Positions 50,521 through 63,660 of a stretch of 64,000 nucleotides of DNA are shown here, in pieces; the stretch's first letter is position 1; each line of letters starts with the position of its first letter. The position numbers and the translations under genes are program-made. Origin of the DNA: Siphonodentalium dalli (lineage: Eukaryota > Mollusca > Scaphopoda > Gadilida > Siphonodentaliidae); contig CP136069.1 in assembly GCA_032622095.1 (NCBI GenBank), positions 8,818,036 to 8,882,035 on the forward strand, read 5' to 3'. The notes under the pieces were generated by a model, which worked only from the letters and a program-made list of their open reading frames with translations, ran no database searches and was not told the origin of the DNA.

Positions 50521-53500
50521 GTGAGTGTCAATATGAAACATTCAAGAAAAGTCAATGTCAATATGAAACATTCAAGAAAAGTGAGTGTCAATATGAAACA
50601 TTCAAGAAAAGTGAGTGTCAATATGAAACATTCAAGAAAAGTGAGTGTCAATATGAAACATTCAAGAAAAGTGAGTGTCAATATGAAACATTCAAGAAAA
50701 GTGAGTGTCAATATGAAACATTCAAGAAAAGTGAGTGTCAATATGAAACATTCAAGAAAAGTCAGTGTCAATATGAAACATTCAAGAAAAGTGAGTGTCA
50801 ATATGAAACATTCAATAAAAGTGAGTGTCAATATGAAACATTCAAGAAAAGTGAGTGTCAATATGAAACATTCAAGAAAAGTGAGTGTCAATATGAAACA
50901 TTCAATAAAAGTGAGTGTCAATATGAAACATTCAAGAAAAGTGAGTGTCAATATGAAACATTCAAGAAAAGTGAGTGTCAATATGAAACATTCAAGAAAA
51001 GTGAGTGTCAATATGAAACATTCAAGAAAAGTGAGTGTCAATATGAAACATTCAAGAAAAGTGAGTGTCAATATGAAGCATTCAAGAAAAGTGAGTGTCA
51101 ATATGAAACATTCAAGAAAAGTGAGTGTCAATATGAAACATTCAATAAAAGTGAGTGTCAATATGAAACATTCAATAAAAGTGAGTGTCAATATGAAACA
51201 TTCAAGAAAAGTGAGTGTCAATATGAAGCATTCAAGAAAAGTGAGTGTCAATATGAAACATTCAAGAAAAGTGAGTGTCAATATGAAACATTCAATAAAA
51301 GTGAGTGTCAATATGAAACATTCAAGAAAAGTGAGTGTCAATATGAAACATTCAAGAAAAGTGAGTGTCAATATGAAACATTCAAGAAAAGTGAGTGTCA
51401 ATATGAAGCATTCAAGAAAAGTGAGTGTCAATATGAAACATTCAAGAAAAGTGAGTGTCAATATGAAACATTCAATAAAAGTGAGTGTCAATATGAAACA
51501 TTCAATAAAAGTGAGTGTCAATATGAAACATTCAATAAAAGTGAGTGTCAATATGAAACATTCAAGAAAAGTGAGTGTCAATATGAAACATTCAAGAAAA
51601 GTGAGTGTCAATATGAAACATTCAAGAAAAGTGAGTGTCAATATGAAACATTCAAGAAAAGTGAGTGTCAATATGAAACATTCAAGAAAAGTGAGTGTCA
51701 ATATGAAACATTCAAGAAAAGTGAGTGTCAATATGAAACATTCAAGAAAAGTGAGTGTCAATATGAAACATTCAAGAAAAGTGAGTGTCAATATGAAACA
51801 TTCAAGAAAAGTGAGTGTCAATATGAAACATTCAAGAAAAGTGAGTGTCAATATGAAACATTCAAGAAAAGTGAGTGTCAATATGAAACATTCAAGAAAA
51901 GTGAGTGTCAATATGAAACATTCAAGAAAAGTGAGTGTCAATATGAAACATTCAAGAAAAGTGAGTGTCAATATGAAACATTCAAGAAAAGTGAGTGTCA
52001 ATATGAAACATTCAAGAAAAGTGAGTGTCAATATGAAACATTCAAGAAAAGTGAGTGTCAATATGAAACATTCAAGAAAAGTGAGTGTCAATATGAAACA
52101 TTCAAGAAAAGTGAGTGTCAATATGAAACATTCAAGAAAAGTGAGTGTCAATATGAAACATTCAAGAAAAGTGAGTGTCAATATGAAGCATTCAAGAAAA
52201 GTGAGTGTCAATATGAAACATTCAAGAAAAGTGAGTGTCAATATGAAACATTCAAGAAAAGTCAGTGTCAATATGAAACATTCAAGAAAAGTGAGTGTCA
52301 ATATGAAACATTCAAGAAAAGTGAGTGTCAATATGAAACATTCAAGAAAAGTGAGTGTCAATATGAAACATTCAAGAAAAGTGAGTGTCAATATGAAACA
52401 TTCAAGAAAAGTGAGTGTCAATATGAAACATTCAAGAAAAGTGAGTGTCAATATGAAACATTCAAGAAAAGTGAGTGTCAATATGAAACATTCAAGAAAA
52501 GTGAGTGTCAATATGAAACATTCAAGAAAAGTGAGTGTCAATATGAAACATTCAAGAAAAGTGAGTGTCAATATGAAACATTCAAGAAAAGTGAGTGTCA
52601 ATATGAAACATTCAAGAAAAATGAGTGTCAATATGAAACATTCAAGAAAAGTGAGTGTCAATATGAAACATTCAATAAAAGTGAGTGTCAATATGAAACA
52701 TTCAAGAAAAGTGAGTGTCAATATGAAACATTCAATAAAAGTGAGTGTCAATATGAAACATTCAAGAAAAGTGAGTGTCAATATGAAACATTCAAGAAAA
52801 GTGAGTGTCAATATGAAACATTCAAGAAAAGTCACTGTCAATATGAAACATTCAAGAAAAGTGAGTGTCAATATGAAACATTCAAGAAAAGTGAGTGTCA
52901 ATATGAAACATTCAATAAAAGTGAGTGTCAATATGAAACATTCAAGAAAAGTGAGTGTCAATATGAAACATTCAATAAAAGTGAGTGTCAATATGAAACA
53001 TTCAAGAAAAGTGAGTGTCAATATGAAACATTCAATAAAAGTGAGTGTCAATATGAAACATTCAAGAAAAGTGAGTGTCAATATGAAACATTCAAGAAAA
53101 GTGAGTGTCAATATGAAACATTCAAGAAAAGTGAGTGTCAATATGAAACATTCAAGAAAAGTCAGTGTCAATATGAAACATTCAATAAAAGTCAGTGTCA
53201 ATATGAAACATTCAAGAAAAGTGAGTGTCAATATGAAACATTCAAGAAAAGTGAGTGTCAATATGAAACATTCAAGAAAAGTGAGTGTCAATATGAAACA
53301 TTCAAGAAAAGTGAGTGTCAATATGAAACATTCAAGAAAAGTGAGTGTCAATATGAAACATTCAAGAAAAGTGAGTGTCAATATGAAACATTCAAGAAAA
53401 GTGAGTGTCAATATGAAACATTCAATAAAAGTCAGTGTCAATATGAAACATTCAAGAAAAGTGAGTGTCAATATGAAACATTCAAGAAAAGTGAGTGTCA

Positions 53501-54090
53501 ATATGAAACATTCAAGAAAAGTGAGTGTCAATATGAAACATTCAATAAAAGTGAGTGTCAATATGAAACATTCAAGAAAAGTGAGTGTCAATATGAAACA
53601 TTCAAGAAAAGTGAGTGTCAATATGAAACATTCAATAAAAGTGAGTGTCAATATGAAACATTCAATAAAAGTGAGTGTCAATATGAAACATTCAATAAAA
53701 GTGAGTGTCAATATGAAACATTCAATAAAAGTGAGTGTCAATATGAAACATTCAAGAAAAGTGAGTGTCAATATGAAACATTCAAGAAAAGTGAGTGTCA
53801 ATATGAAACATTCAAGAAAAGTGAGTGTCAATATGAAACATTCAAGAAAAGTGAGTGTCAATATGAAACATTCAAGAAAAGTGAGTGTCAATATGAAACA
53901 TTCAAGAAAAGTGAGTGTCAATATGAAACATTCAATAAAAGTGAGTGTCAATATGAAGCATTCAAGAAAAGTCAGTGTCAATATGAAGCATTCAATAAAA
54001 GTGAGTGTCAATATGAAACATTCAAGAAAAGTGAGTGTCAATATGAAACATTCAAGAAAAGTGAGTGTCAATATGAAACATTCAAGAAAA
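50521..54090. repeat. Domain 8: near-consensus units with scattered TTCAAT
   Basis: 119 units, mostly exact consensus. TTCAATAAAA recurs singly or in groups of up to four (for example 53,631-53,750), and position 18 G occurs at about 51,061, 51,211, 51,391, 52,171 and 53,941. The stretch 51,541-52,170 is 21 consecutive units with no change at all, the longest pure consensus run I noticed. Private changes are ATGAGTGTCA at 52,621 and GTCACTGTCA at 52,831. Confidence 0.88.
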
Positions 54091-57000
54091 GTGAGTGTCA
54101 ATATGAAACATCCAAGAAAAGTGAGTGTCAATATGAAACATCCAAGAAAAGTGAGTGTCAATATGAAACATTCAAGAAAAGTGAGTGTCAATATGAAACA
54201 TTCAAGAAAAGTGAGTGTCAATATGAAACATTCAAGAAAAGTGAGTGTCAATATGAAACATTCAAGAAAAGTGAGTGTCAATATGAAACATTCAATAAAA
54301 GTGAGTGTCAATATGAAACATTCAATAAAAGTGAGTGTCAATATGAAACATTCAAGAAAAGTGAGTGTCAATATGAAACATTCAAGAAAAGTGAGTGTCA
54401 ATATGAAACATTCAAGAAAAGTGAGTGTCAATATGAAACATTCAAGAAAAGTGAGTGTCAATATGAAACATTCAATAAAAGTGAGTGTCAATATGAAACA
54501 TCCAAGAAAAGTGAGTGTCAATATGAAACATCCAAGAAAAGTGAGTGTCAATATGAAACATTCAAGAAAAGTGAGTGTCAATATGAAACATTCAAGAAAA
54601 GTGAGTGTCAATATGAAACATTCAAGAAAAGTGAGTGTCAATATGAAACATTCAAGAAAAGTGAGTGTCAATATGAAACATTCAATAAAAGTGAGTGTCA
54701 ATATGAAACATTCAAGAAAAGTGAGTGTCAATATGAAACATTCAAGAAAAGTGAGTGTCAATATGAAACATTCAAGAAAAGTGAGTGTCAATATGAAACA
54801 TTCAAGAAAAGTGAGTGTCAATATGAAACATTCAAGAAAAGTGAGTGTCAATATGAAACATCCAAGAAAAGTGAGTGTCAATATGAAACATTCAATAAAA
54901 GTGAGTGTCAATATGAAACATTCAAGAAAAGTGAGTGTCAATATGAAACATTCAATAAAAGTGAGTGTCAATATGAAACATTCAAGAAAAGTGAGTGTCA
55001 ATATGAAACATTCAAGAAAAGTGAGTGTCAATATGAAACATTCAAGAAAAGTGAGTGTCAATATGAAACATTCAAGAAAAGTGAGTGTCAATATGAAACA
55101 TTCAAGAAAAGTGAGTGTCAATATGAAACATTCAAGAAAAGTCAGTGTCAATATGAAACATTCAAGAAAAGTGAGTGTCAATATGAAACATTCAAGAAAA
55201 GTGAGTGTCAATATGAAACATTCAAGAAAAGTGAGTGTCAATATGAAACATTCAAGAAAAGTGAGTGTCAATATGAAACATTCAAGAAAAGTGAGTGTCA
55301 ATATGAAACATTCAAGAAAAGTGAGTGTCAATATGAAACATTCAAGAAAAGTGAGTGTCAATATGAAACATTCAAGAAAAGTGAGTGTCAATATGAAACA
55401 TTCAAGAAAAGTGAGTGTCAATATGAAACATTCAAGAAAAGTGAGTGTCAATATGAAACATTCAATAAAAGTGAGTGTCAATATGAAACATTCAAGAAAA
55501 GTGAGTGTCAATATGAAACATTCAATAAAAGTGAGTGTCAATATGAAACATTCAAGAAAAGTGAGTGTCAATATGAAACATCCAAGAAAAGTGAGTGTCA
55601 ATATGAAACATTCAAGAAAAGTGAGTGTCAATATAAAACATTCAAGAAAAGTGAGTGTCAATATGAAACATCCAAGAAAAGTGAGTGTCAATATGAAACA
55701 TTCAAGAAAAGTGAGTGTCAATATGAAACATCCAAGAAAAGTGAGTGTCAATATGAAACATTCAAGAAAAGTGAGTGTCAATATGAAACATTCAAGAAAA
55801 GTGAGTGTCAATATGAAACATTCAAGAAAAGTGAGTGTCAATATGAAACATTCAAGAAAAGTCAGTGTCAATATGAAACATTCAAGAAAAGTGAGTGTCA
55901 ATATGAAACATTCAAGAAAAGTGAGTGTCAATATGAAACATTCAAGAAAAGTCAGTGTCAATATGAAACATTCAAGAAAAGTGAGTGTCAATATGAAACA
56001 TTCAAGAAAAGTCAGTGTCAATATGAAACATTCAAGAAAAGTGAGTGTCAATATGAAACATTCAATAAAAGTGAGTGTCAATATGAAACATTCAAGAAAA
56101 GTGAGTGTCAATATGAAACATTCAAGAAAAGTGAGTGTCAATATGAAACATTCAAGAAAAGTGAGTGTCAATATGAAACATCCAAGAAAAGTGAGTGTCA
56201 ATATGAAACATTCAAGAAAAGTGAGTGTCAATATGAAACATCCAAGAAAAGTGAGTGTCAATATGAAACATTCAATAAAAGTGAGTGTCAATATGAAACA
56301 TTCAAGAAAAGTCAGTGTCAATATGAAACATTCAAGAAAAGTGAGTGTCAATATGAAACATTCAAGAAAAGTGAGTGTCAATATGAAACATTCAAGAAAA
56401 GTGAGTGTCAATATGAAACATTCAAGAAAAGTCAGTGTCAATATGAAACATTCAAGAAAAGTGAGTGTCAATATGAAACATTCAAGAAAAGTGAGTGTCA
56501 ATATGAAACATTCAAGAAAAGTCAGTGTCAATATGAAACATTCAAGAAAAGTGAGTGTCAATATGAAACATTCAAGAAAAGTGAGTGTCAATATGAAACA
56601 TTCAAGAAAAGTGAGTGTCAATATGAAACATTCAAGAAAAGTGAGTGTCAATATGAAACATTCAAGAAAAGTGAGTGTCAATATGAAACATTCAAGAAAA
56701 GTGAGTGTCAATATGAAACATTCAAGAAAAGTGAGTGTCAATATGAAACATCCAAGAAAAGTGAGTGTCAATATGAAACATTCAATAAAAGTGAGTGTCA
56801 ATATGAAACATTCAAGAAAAGTCAGTGTCAATATGAAACATTCAAGAAAAGTGAGTGTCAATATGAAACATTCAAGAAAAGTGAGTGTCAATATGAAACA
56901 TTCAAGAAAAGTGAGTGTCAATATGAAACATTCAAGAAAAGTGAGTGTCAATATGAAACATTCAATAAAAGTGAGTGTCAATATGAAACATTCAAGAAAA

Positions 57001-58290
57001 GTGAGTGTCAATATGAAACATTCAAGAAAAGTGAGTGTCAATATGAAACATCCAAGAAAAGTGAGTGTCAATATGAAACATTCAATAAAAGTGAGTGTCA
57101 ATATGAAACATTCAAGAAAAGTCAGTGTCAATATGAAACATTCAAGAAAAGTGAGTGTCAATATGAAACATTCAAGAAAAGTGAGTGTCAATATGAAACA
57201 TTCAAGAAAAGTGAGTGTCAATATGAAACATTCAAGAAAAGTGAGTGTCAATATGAAACATTCAATAAAAGTGAGTGTCAATATGAAACATTCAAGAAAA
57301 GTCAGTGTCAATATGAAACATTCAAGAAAAGTGAGTGTCAATATGAAACATTCAATAAAAGTGAGTGTCAATATGAAACATTCAATAAAAGTGAGTGTCA
57401 ATATGAAACATTCAAGAAAAGTCAGTGTCAATATGAAACATTCAAGAAAAGTCAGTGTCAATATGAAACATTCAAGAAAAGTGAGTGTCAATATGAAACA
57501 TTCAATAAAAGTCAGTGTCAATATGAAACATTCAAGAAAAGTCAGTGTCAATATGAAACATTCAAGAAAAGTGAGTGTCAATATGAAACATTCAATAAAA
57601 GTGAGTGTCAATATGAAACATTCAATAAAAGTGAGTGTCAATATGAAACATTCAAGAAAAGTCAGTGTCAATATGAAACATTCAAGAAAAGTCAGTGTCA
57701 ATATGAAACATTCAAGAAAAGTGAGTGTCAATATGAAACATTCAAGAAAAGTCAGTGTCAATATGAAACATTCAAGAAAAGTCAGTGTCAATATGAAACA
57801 TTCAAGAAAAGTGAGTGTCAATATGAAACATTCAATAAAAGTCAGTGTCAATATGAAACATTCAAGAAAAGTCAGTGTCAATATGAAACATTCAAGAAAA
57901 GTGAGTGTCAATATGAAACATTCAATAAAAGTGAGTGTCAATATGAAACATTCAATAAAAGTGAGTGTCAATATGAAACATTCAAGAAAAGTCAGTGTCA
58001 ATATGAAACATTCAAGAAAAGTCAGTGTCAATATGAAACATTCAAGAAAAGTGAGTGTCAATATGAAACATTCAAGAAAAGTCAGTGTCAATATGAAACA
58101 TTCAAGAAAAGTCAGTGTCAATATGAAACATTCAAGAAAAGTGAGTGTCAATATGAAACATTCAATAAAAGTGAGTGTCAATATGAAACATTCAAGAAAA
58201 GTCAGTGTCAATATGAAACATTCAAGAAAAGTGAGTGTCAATATGAAACATTCAAGAAAAGTGAGTGTCAATATGAAACATCCAAGAAAA
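54091..58290. repeat. Domain 9: TTCAAT units with rare TCCAAG returning
   Basis: 140 units. TCCAAG, absent for the previous 13 kb, returns in 13 units by my count (54,111 to 58,281). The order p p g g g g I at 54,091-54,300 recurs at 54,481-54,690 with a 390-bp offset. From 56,761 the order I g c g g g recurs (56,761, 57,061, then 58,291 and 58,471 beyond the octamer HOR). ATATAAAACA at 55,631 is a private change that removes the ATG. Confidence 0.85.
57331..58140. repeat. 240-bp octamer higher-order repeat
   Basis: The order I I g c c (I or g) c c starts at 57,331, 57,571 and 57,901. The sixth unit is I in the first copy and g in the other two. A trimer I c c at 57,811-57,900 separates the second and third copies, so the last two are 330 bp apart. 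All differences are whole-unit changes; bases inside matching units look identical. Confidence 0.82.
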
Positions 58291-61200
58291 GTGAGTGTCA
58301 ATATGAAACATTCAATAAAAGTGAGTGTCAATATGAAACATTCAAGAAAAGTCAGTGTCAATATGAAACATTCAAGAAAAGTGAGTGTCAATATGAAACA
58401 TTCAAGAAAAGTGAGTGTCAATATGAAACATTCAAGAAAAGTGAGTGTCAATATGAAACATTCAAGAAAAGTGAGTGTCAATATGAAACATTCAATAAAA
58501 GTGAGTGTCAATATGAAACATTCAAGAAAAGTCAGTGTCAATATGAAACATTCAAGAAAAGTGAGTGTCAATATGAAACATTCAAGAAAAGTGAGTGTCA
58601 ATATGAAACATTCAAGAAAAGTGAGTGTCAATATGAAACATTCAAGAAAAGTGAGTGTCAATATGAAACATTCAATAAAAGTGAGTGTCAATATGAAACA
58701 TTCAATAAAAGTGAGTGTCAATATGAAACATTCAAGAAAAGTGAGTGTCAATATGAAACATTCAAGAAAAGTGAGTGTCAATATGAAACATTCAAGAAAA
58801 GTGAGTGTCAATATGAAACATTCAAGAAAAGTGAGTGTCAATATGAAACATTCAATAAAAGTCAATGTCAATATGAAACATTCAAGAAAAGTCAGTGTCA
58901 ATATGAAACATTCAAGAAAAGTGAGTGTCAATATGAAACATTCAAGAAAAGTGAGTGTCAATATGAAACATTCAAGAAAAGTGAGTGTCAATATGAAACA
59001 TTCAAGAAAAGTGAGTGTCAATATGAAACATTCAATAAAAGTGAGTGTCAATATGAAACATTCAAGAAAAGTGAGTGTCAATATGAAACATTCAAGAAAA
59101 GTGAGTGTCAATATGAAACATTCAATAAAAGTGAGTGTCAATATGAAACATTCAATAAAAGTGAGTGTCAATATGAAACATTCAAGAAAAGTGAGTGTCA
59201 ATATGAAACATTCAAGAAAAGTGAGTGTCAATATGAAACATTCAATAAAAGTGAGTGTCAATATGAAACATTCAAGAAAAGTGAGTGTCAATATGAAACA
59301 TTCAATAAAAGTGAGTGTCAATATGAAACATTCAAGAAAAGTGAGTGTCAATATGAAACATTCAAATAAAGTGAGTGTCAATATGAAACATTCAAGAAAA
59401 GTGAGTGTCAATATGAAACATTCAAGAAAAGTGAGTGTCAATATGAAACATTCAAGAAAAGTGAGTGTCAATATGAAGCATTCAAGAAAAGTGAGTGTCA
59501 ATATGAAACATTCAAGAAAAGTGAGTGTCAATATGAAACATTCAATAAAAGTGAGTGTCAATATGAAACATTCAAGAAAAGTGAGTGTCAATATGAAACA
59601 TTCAAGAAAAGTGAGTGTCAATATGAAACATTCAAGAAAAGTGAGTGTCAATATGAAACATTCAAGAAAAGTGAGTGTCAATATGAAACATTCAAGAAAA
59701 GTGAGTGTCAATATGAAACATTCAATAAAAGTCAGTGTCAATATGAAACATTCAAGAAAAGTGAGTGTCAATATGAAACATTCAAGAAAAGTGAGTGTCA
59801 ATATGAAACATTCAAGAAAAGTGAGTGTCAATATGAAACATTCAAGAAAAGTGAGTGTCAATATGAAACATTCAAGAAAAGTGAGTGTCAATATGAAACA
59901 TTCAAGAAAAGTGAGTGTCAATATGAAACATTCAAGAAAAGTGAGTGTCAATATGAAGCATTCAAGAAAAGTCAGTGTCAATATGAAACATTCAAGAAAA
60001 GTGAGTGTCAATATGAAACATTCAAGAAAAGTCAGTGTCAATATGAAACATTCAAGAAAAGTGAGTGTCAATATGAAACATTCAAGAAAAGTGAGTGTCA
60101 ATATGAAACATTCAAGAAAAGTGAGTGTCAATATGAAGCATTCAAGAAAAGTCAGTGTCAATATGAAACATTCAAGAAAAGTGAGTGTCAATATGAAACA
60201 TTCAAGAAAAGTGAGTGTCAATATGAAACATTCAAGAAAAGTGAGTGTCAATATGAAGCATTCAAGAAAAGTCAGTGTCAATATGAAACATTCAAGAAAA
60301 GTGAGTGTCAATATGAAACATTCAAGAAAAGTGAGTGTCAATATGAAGCATTCAAGAAAAGTCAGTGTCAATATGAAACATTCAAGAAAAGTGAGTGTCA
60401 ATATGAAACATTCAAGAAAAGTGAGTGTCAATATGAAACATTCAAGAAAAGTGAGTGTCAATATGAAACATTCAAGAAAAGTGAGTGTCAATATGAAACA
60501 TTCAAGAAAAGTGAGTGTCAATATGAAACATTCAAGAAAAGTCAGTGTCAATATGAAACATTCAAGAAAAGTCAGTGTCAATATGAAACATTCAAGAAAA
60601 GTGAGTGTCAATATGAAACATTCAAGAAAAGTCAATGTCAATATGAAACATTCAAGAAAAGTGAGTGTCAATATGAAGCATTCAAGAAAAGTCAGTGTCA
60701 ATATGAAACATTCAAGAAAAGTGAGTGTCAATATGAAACATTCAAGAAAAGTCAATGTCAATATGAAACATTCAAGAAAAGTGAGTGTCAATATGAAACA
60801 TTCAAGAAAAGTGAGTGTCAATATGAAACATTCAATAAAAGTGAGTGTCAATATGAAACATTCAAGAAAAGTGAGTGTCAATATGAAACATTCAATAAAA
60901 GTCAGTGTCAATATGAAACATTCAATAAAAGTGAGTGTCAATATGAAACATTCAAGAAAAGTGAGTGTCAATATGAAACATTCAAGAAAAGTGAGTGTCA
61001 ATATGAAACATTCAATAAAAGTGAGTGTCAATATGAAACATTCAAGAAAAGTGAGTGTCAATATGAAACATTCAAGAAAAGTGAGTGTCAATATGAAACA
61101 TTCAAGAAAAGTGAGTGTCAATATGAAACATTCAATAAAAGTCAGTGTCAATATGAAACATTCAATAAAAGTGAGTGTCAATATGAAACATTCAAGAAAA

Positions 61201-63660
61201 GTGAGTGTCAATATGAAACATTCAAGAAAAGTGAGTGTCAATATGAAACATTCAAGAAAAGTCAGTGTCAATATGAAACATTCAATAAAAGTCAATGTCA
61301 ATATGAAACATTCAAGAAAAGTGAGTGTCAATATGAAACATTCAATAAAAGTCAGTGTCAATATGAAACATTCAATAAAAGTGAGTGTCAATATGAAACA
61401 TTCAATAAAAGTCAATGTCAATATGAAACATTCAAGAAAAGTGAGTGTCAATATGAAACATTCAAGAAAAGTGAGTGTCAATATGAAACATTCAAGAAAA
61501 GTGAGTGTCAATATGAAACATTCAAGAAAAGTGAGTGTCAATATGAAACATTCAAGAAAAGTCAATGTCAATATGAAACATTCAAGAAAAGTGAGTGTCA
61601 ATATGAAACATTCAAGAAAAGTCAATGTCAATATGAAACATTCAAGAAAAGTGAGTGTCAATATGAAACATTCAATAAAAGTCAATGTCAATATGAAACA
61701 TTCAAGAAAAGTGAGTGTCAATATGAAACATTCAATAAAAGTCAATGTCAATATGAAACATTCAAGAAAAGTGAGTGTCAATATGAAACATTCAATAAAA
61801 GTCAGTGTCAATATGAAACATTCAATAAAAGTGAGTGTCAATATGAAACATTCAAGAAAAGTGAGTGTCAATATGAAACATTCAAGAAAAGTGAGTGTCA
61901 ATATGAAACATTCAAGAAAAGTGAGTGTCAATATGAAACATTCAAGAAAAGTGAGTGTCAATATGAAACATTCAAGAAAAGTGAGTGTCAATATGAAACA
62001 TTCAAGAAAAGTGAGTGTCAATATGAAACATTCAAGAAAAGTCAATGTCAATATGAAACATTCAAGAAAAGTGAGTGTCAATATGAAACATTCAAGAAAA
62101 GTGAGTGTCAATATGAAACATTCAAGAAAAGTCAGTGTCAATATGAAACATTCAAGAAAAGTGAGTGTCAATATGAAACATTCAAGAAAAGTGAGTGTCA
62201 ATATGAAACATTCAAGAAAAGTGAGTGTCAATATGAAACATTCAAGAAAAGTGAGTGTCAATATGAAACATTCAAGAAAAGTCAGTGTCAATATGAAACA
62301 TTCAAGAAAAGTCAGTGTCAATATGAAACATTCAAGAAAAGTGAGTGTCAATATGAAACATTCAAGAAAAGTGAGTGTCAATATGAAACATTCAAGAAAA
62401 GTGAGTGTCAATATGAAACATTCAAGAAAAGTCAATGTCAATATGAAACATTCAAGAAAAGTCAGTGTCAATATGAAACATTCAAGAAAAGTCAGTGTCA
62501 ATATGAAACATTCAAGAAAAGTCAGTGTCAATATGAAACATTCAAGAAAAGTGAGTGTCAATATGAAACATTCAAGAAAAGTGAGTGTCAATATGAAACA
62601 TTCAAGAAAAGTGAGTGTCAGTATGAAACATTCAAGAAAAGTGAGTGTCAATATGAAACATTCAAGAAAAGTCAATGTCAATATGAAACATTCAAGAAAA
62701 GTGAGTGTCAATATGAAACATTCAAGAAAAGTGAGTGTCAATATGAAACATTCAAGAAAAGTCAGTGTCAATATGAAACATTCAAGAAAAGTGAGTGTCA
62801 ATATGAAACATTCAAGAAAAGTGAGTGTCAATATGAAACATTCAAGAAAAGTCAGTGTCAATATGAAACATTCAAGAAAAGTGAGTGTCAATATGAAACA
62901 TTCAAGAAAAGTGAGTGTCAATATGAAACATTCAAGAAAAGTCAGTGTCAATATGAAACATTCAAGAAAAGTGAGTGTCAATATGAAACATTCAAGAAAA
63001 GTGAGTGTCAATATGAAACATTCAATAAAAGTGAGTGTCAATATGAAACATTCAAGAAAAGTGAGTGTCAATATGAAACATTCAAGAAAAGTCAGTGTCA
63101 ATATGAAACATTCAAGAAAAGTCAGTGTCAATATGAAACATTCAAGAAAAGTCAGTGTCAATATGAAACATTCAAGAAAAGTGAGTGTCAATATGAAACA
63201 TTCAAGAAAAGTCAGTGTCAATATGAAACATTCAATAAAAGTGAGTGTCAATATGAAACATTCAAGAAAAGTGAGTGTCAATATGAAACATTCAAGAAAA
63301 GTGAGTGTCAATATGAAACATTCAAGAAAAGTGAGTGTCAATATGAAACATTCAAGAAAAGTGAGTGTCAATATGAAACATTCAAGAAAAGTGAGTGTCA
63401 ATATGAAACATTCAAGAAAAGTGAGTGTCAATATGAAACATTCAAGAAAAGTCAGTGTCAATATGAAACATTCAAGAAAAGTGAGTGTCAATATGAAACA
63501 TTCAAGAAAAGTGAGTGTCAATATGAAACATTCAAGAAAAGTCAGTGTCAATATGAAACATTCAAGAAAAGTGAGTGTCAATATGAAACATTCAAGAAAA
63601 GTGAGTGTCAATATGAAACATTCAAGAAAAGTGAGTGTCAATATGAAACATTCAAGAAAA
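58291..63660. repeat. Domain 10: g/c/n units with TTCAAT clusters
   Basis: 179 units in exact register. TTCAATAAAA clusters lie at 58,291-59,350 and 60,811-61,850 with few elsewhere. Five X-c pairs lie at 59,941-60,690. Small HORs are visible: an n-I 60-bp dimer three times at 61,621-61,800 and a c-g-g 90-bp trimer at 62,761-63,000. TTCAAATAAA at 59,361 supplies the TAA that ends the longest + frame of the right half, and GTATGAAACA occurs near 62,621. Confidence 0.87.

Larger units (their letters stand above)
49861..60510. repeat. Distant duplicate pair, 49,861-50,460 and 59,911-60,510
   Basis: Twenty consecutive units match in type at an offset of 10,050 bp (335 units). The shared order contains four X units, each followed by c, with the same spacing of g units between them. 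Flanking units differ on both sides (c against g on the left, X against g on the right). This is the longest-range copy I found in the window, and the DNA between is of other domain types. Confidence 0.75.
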
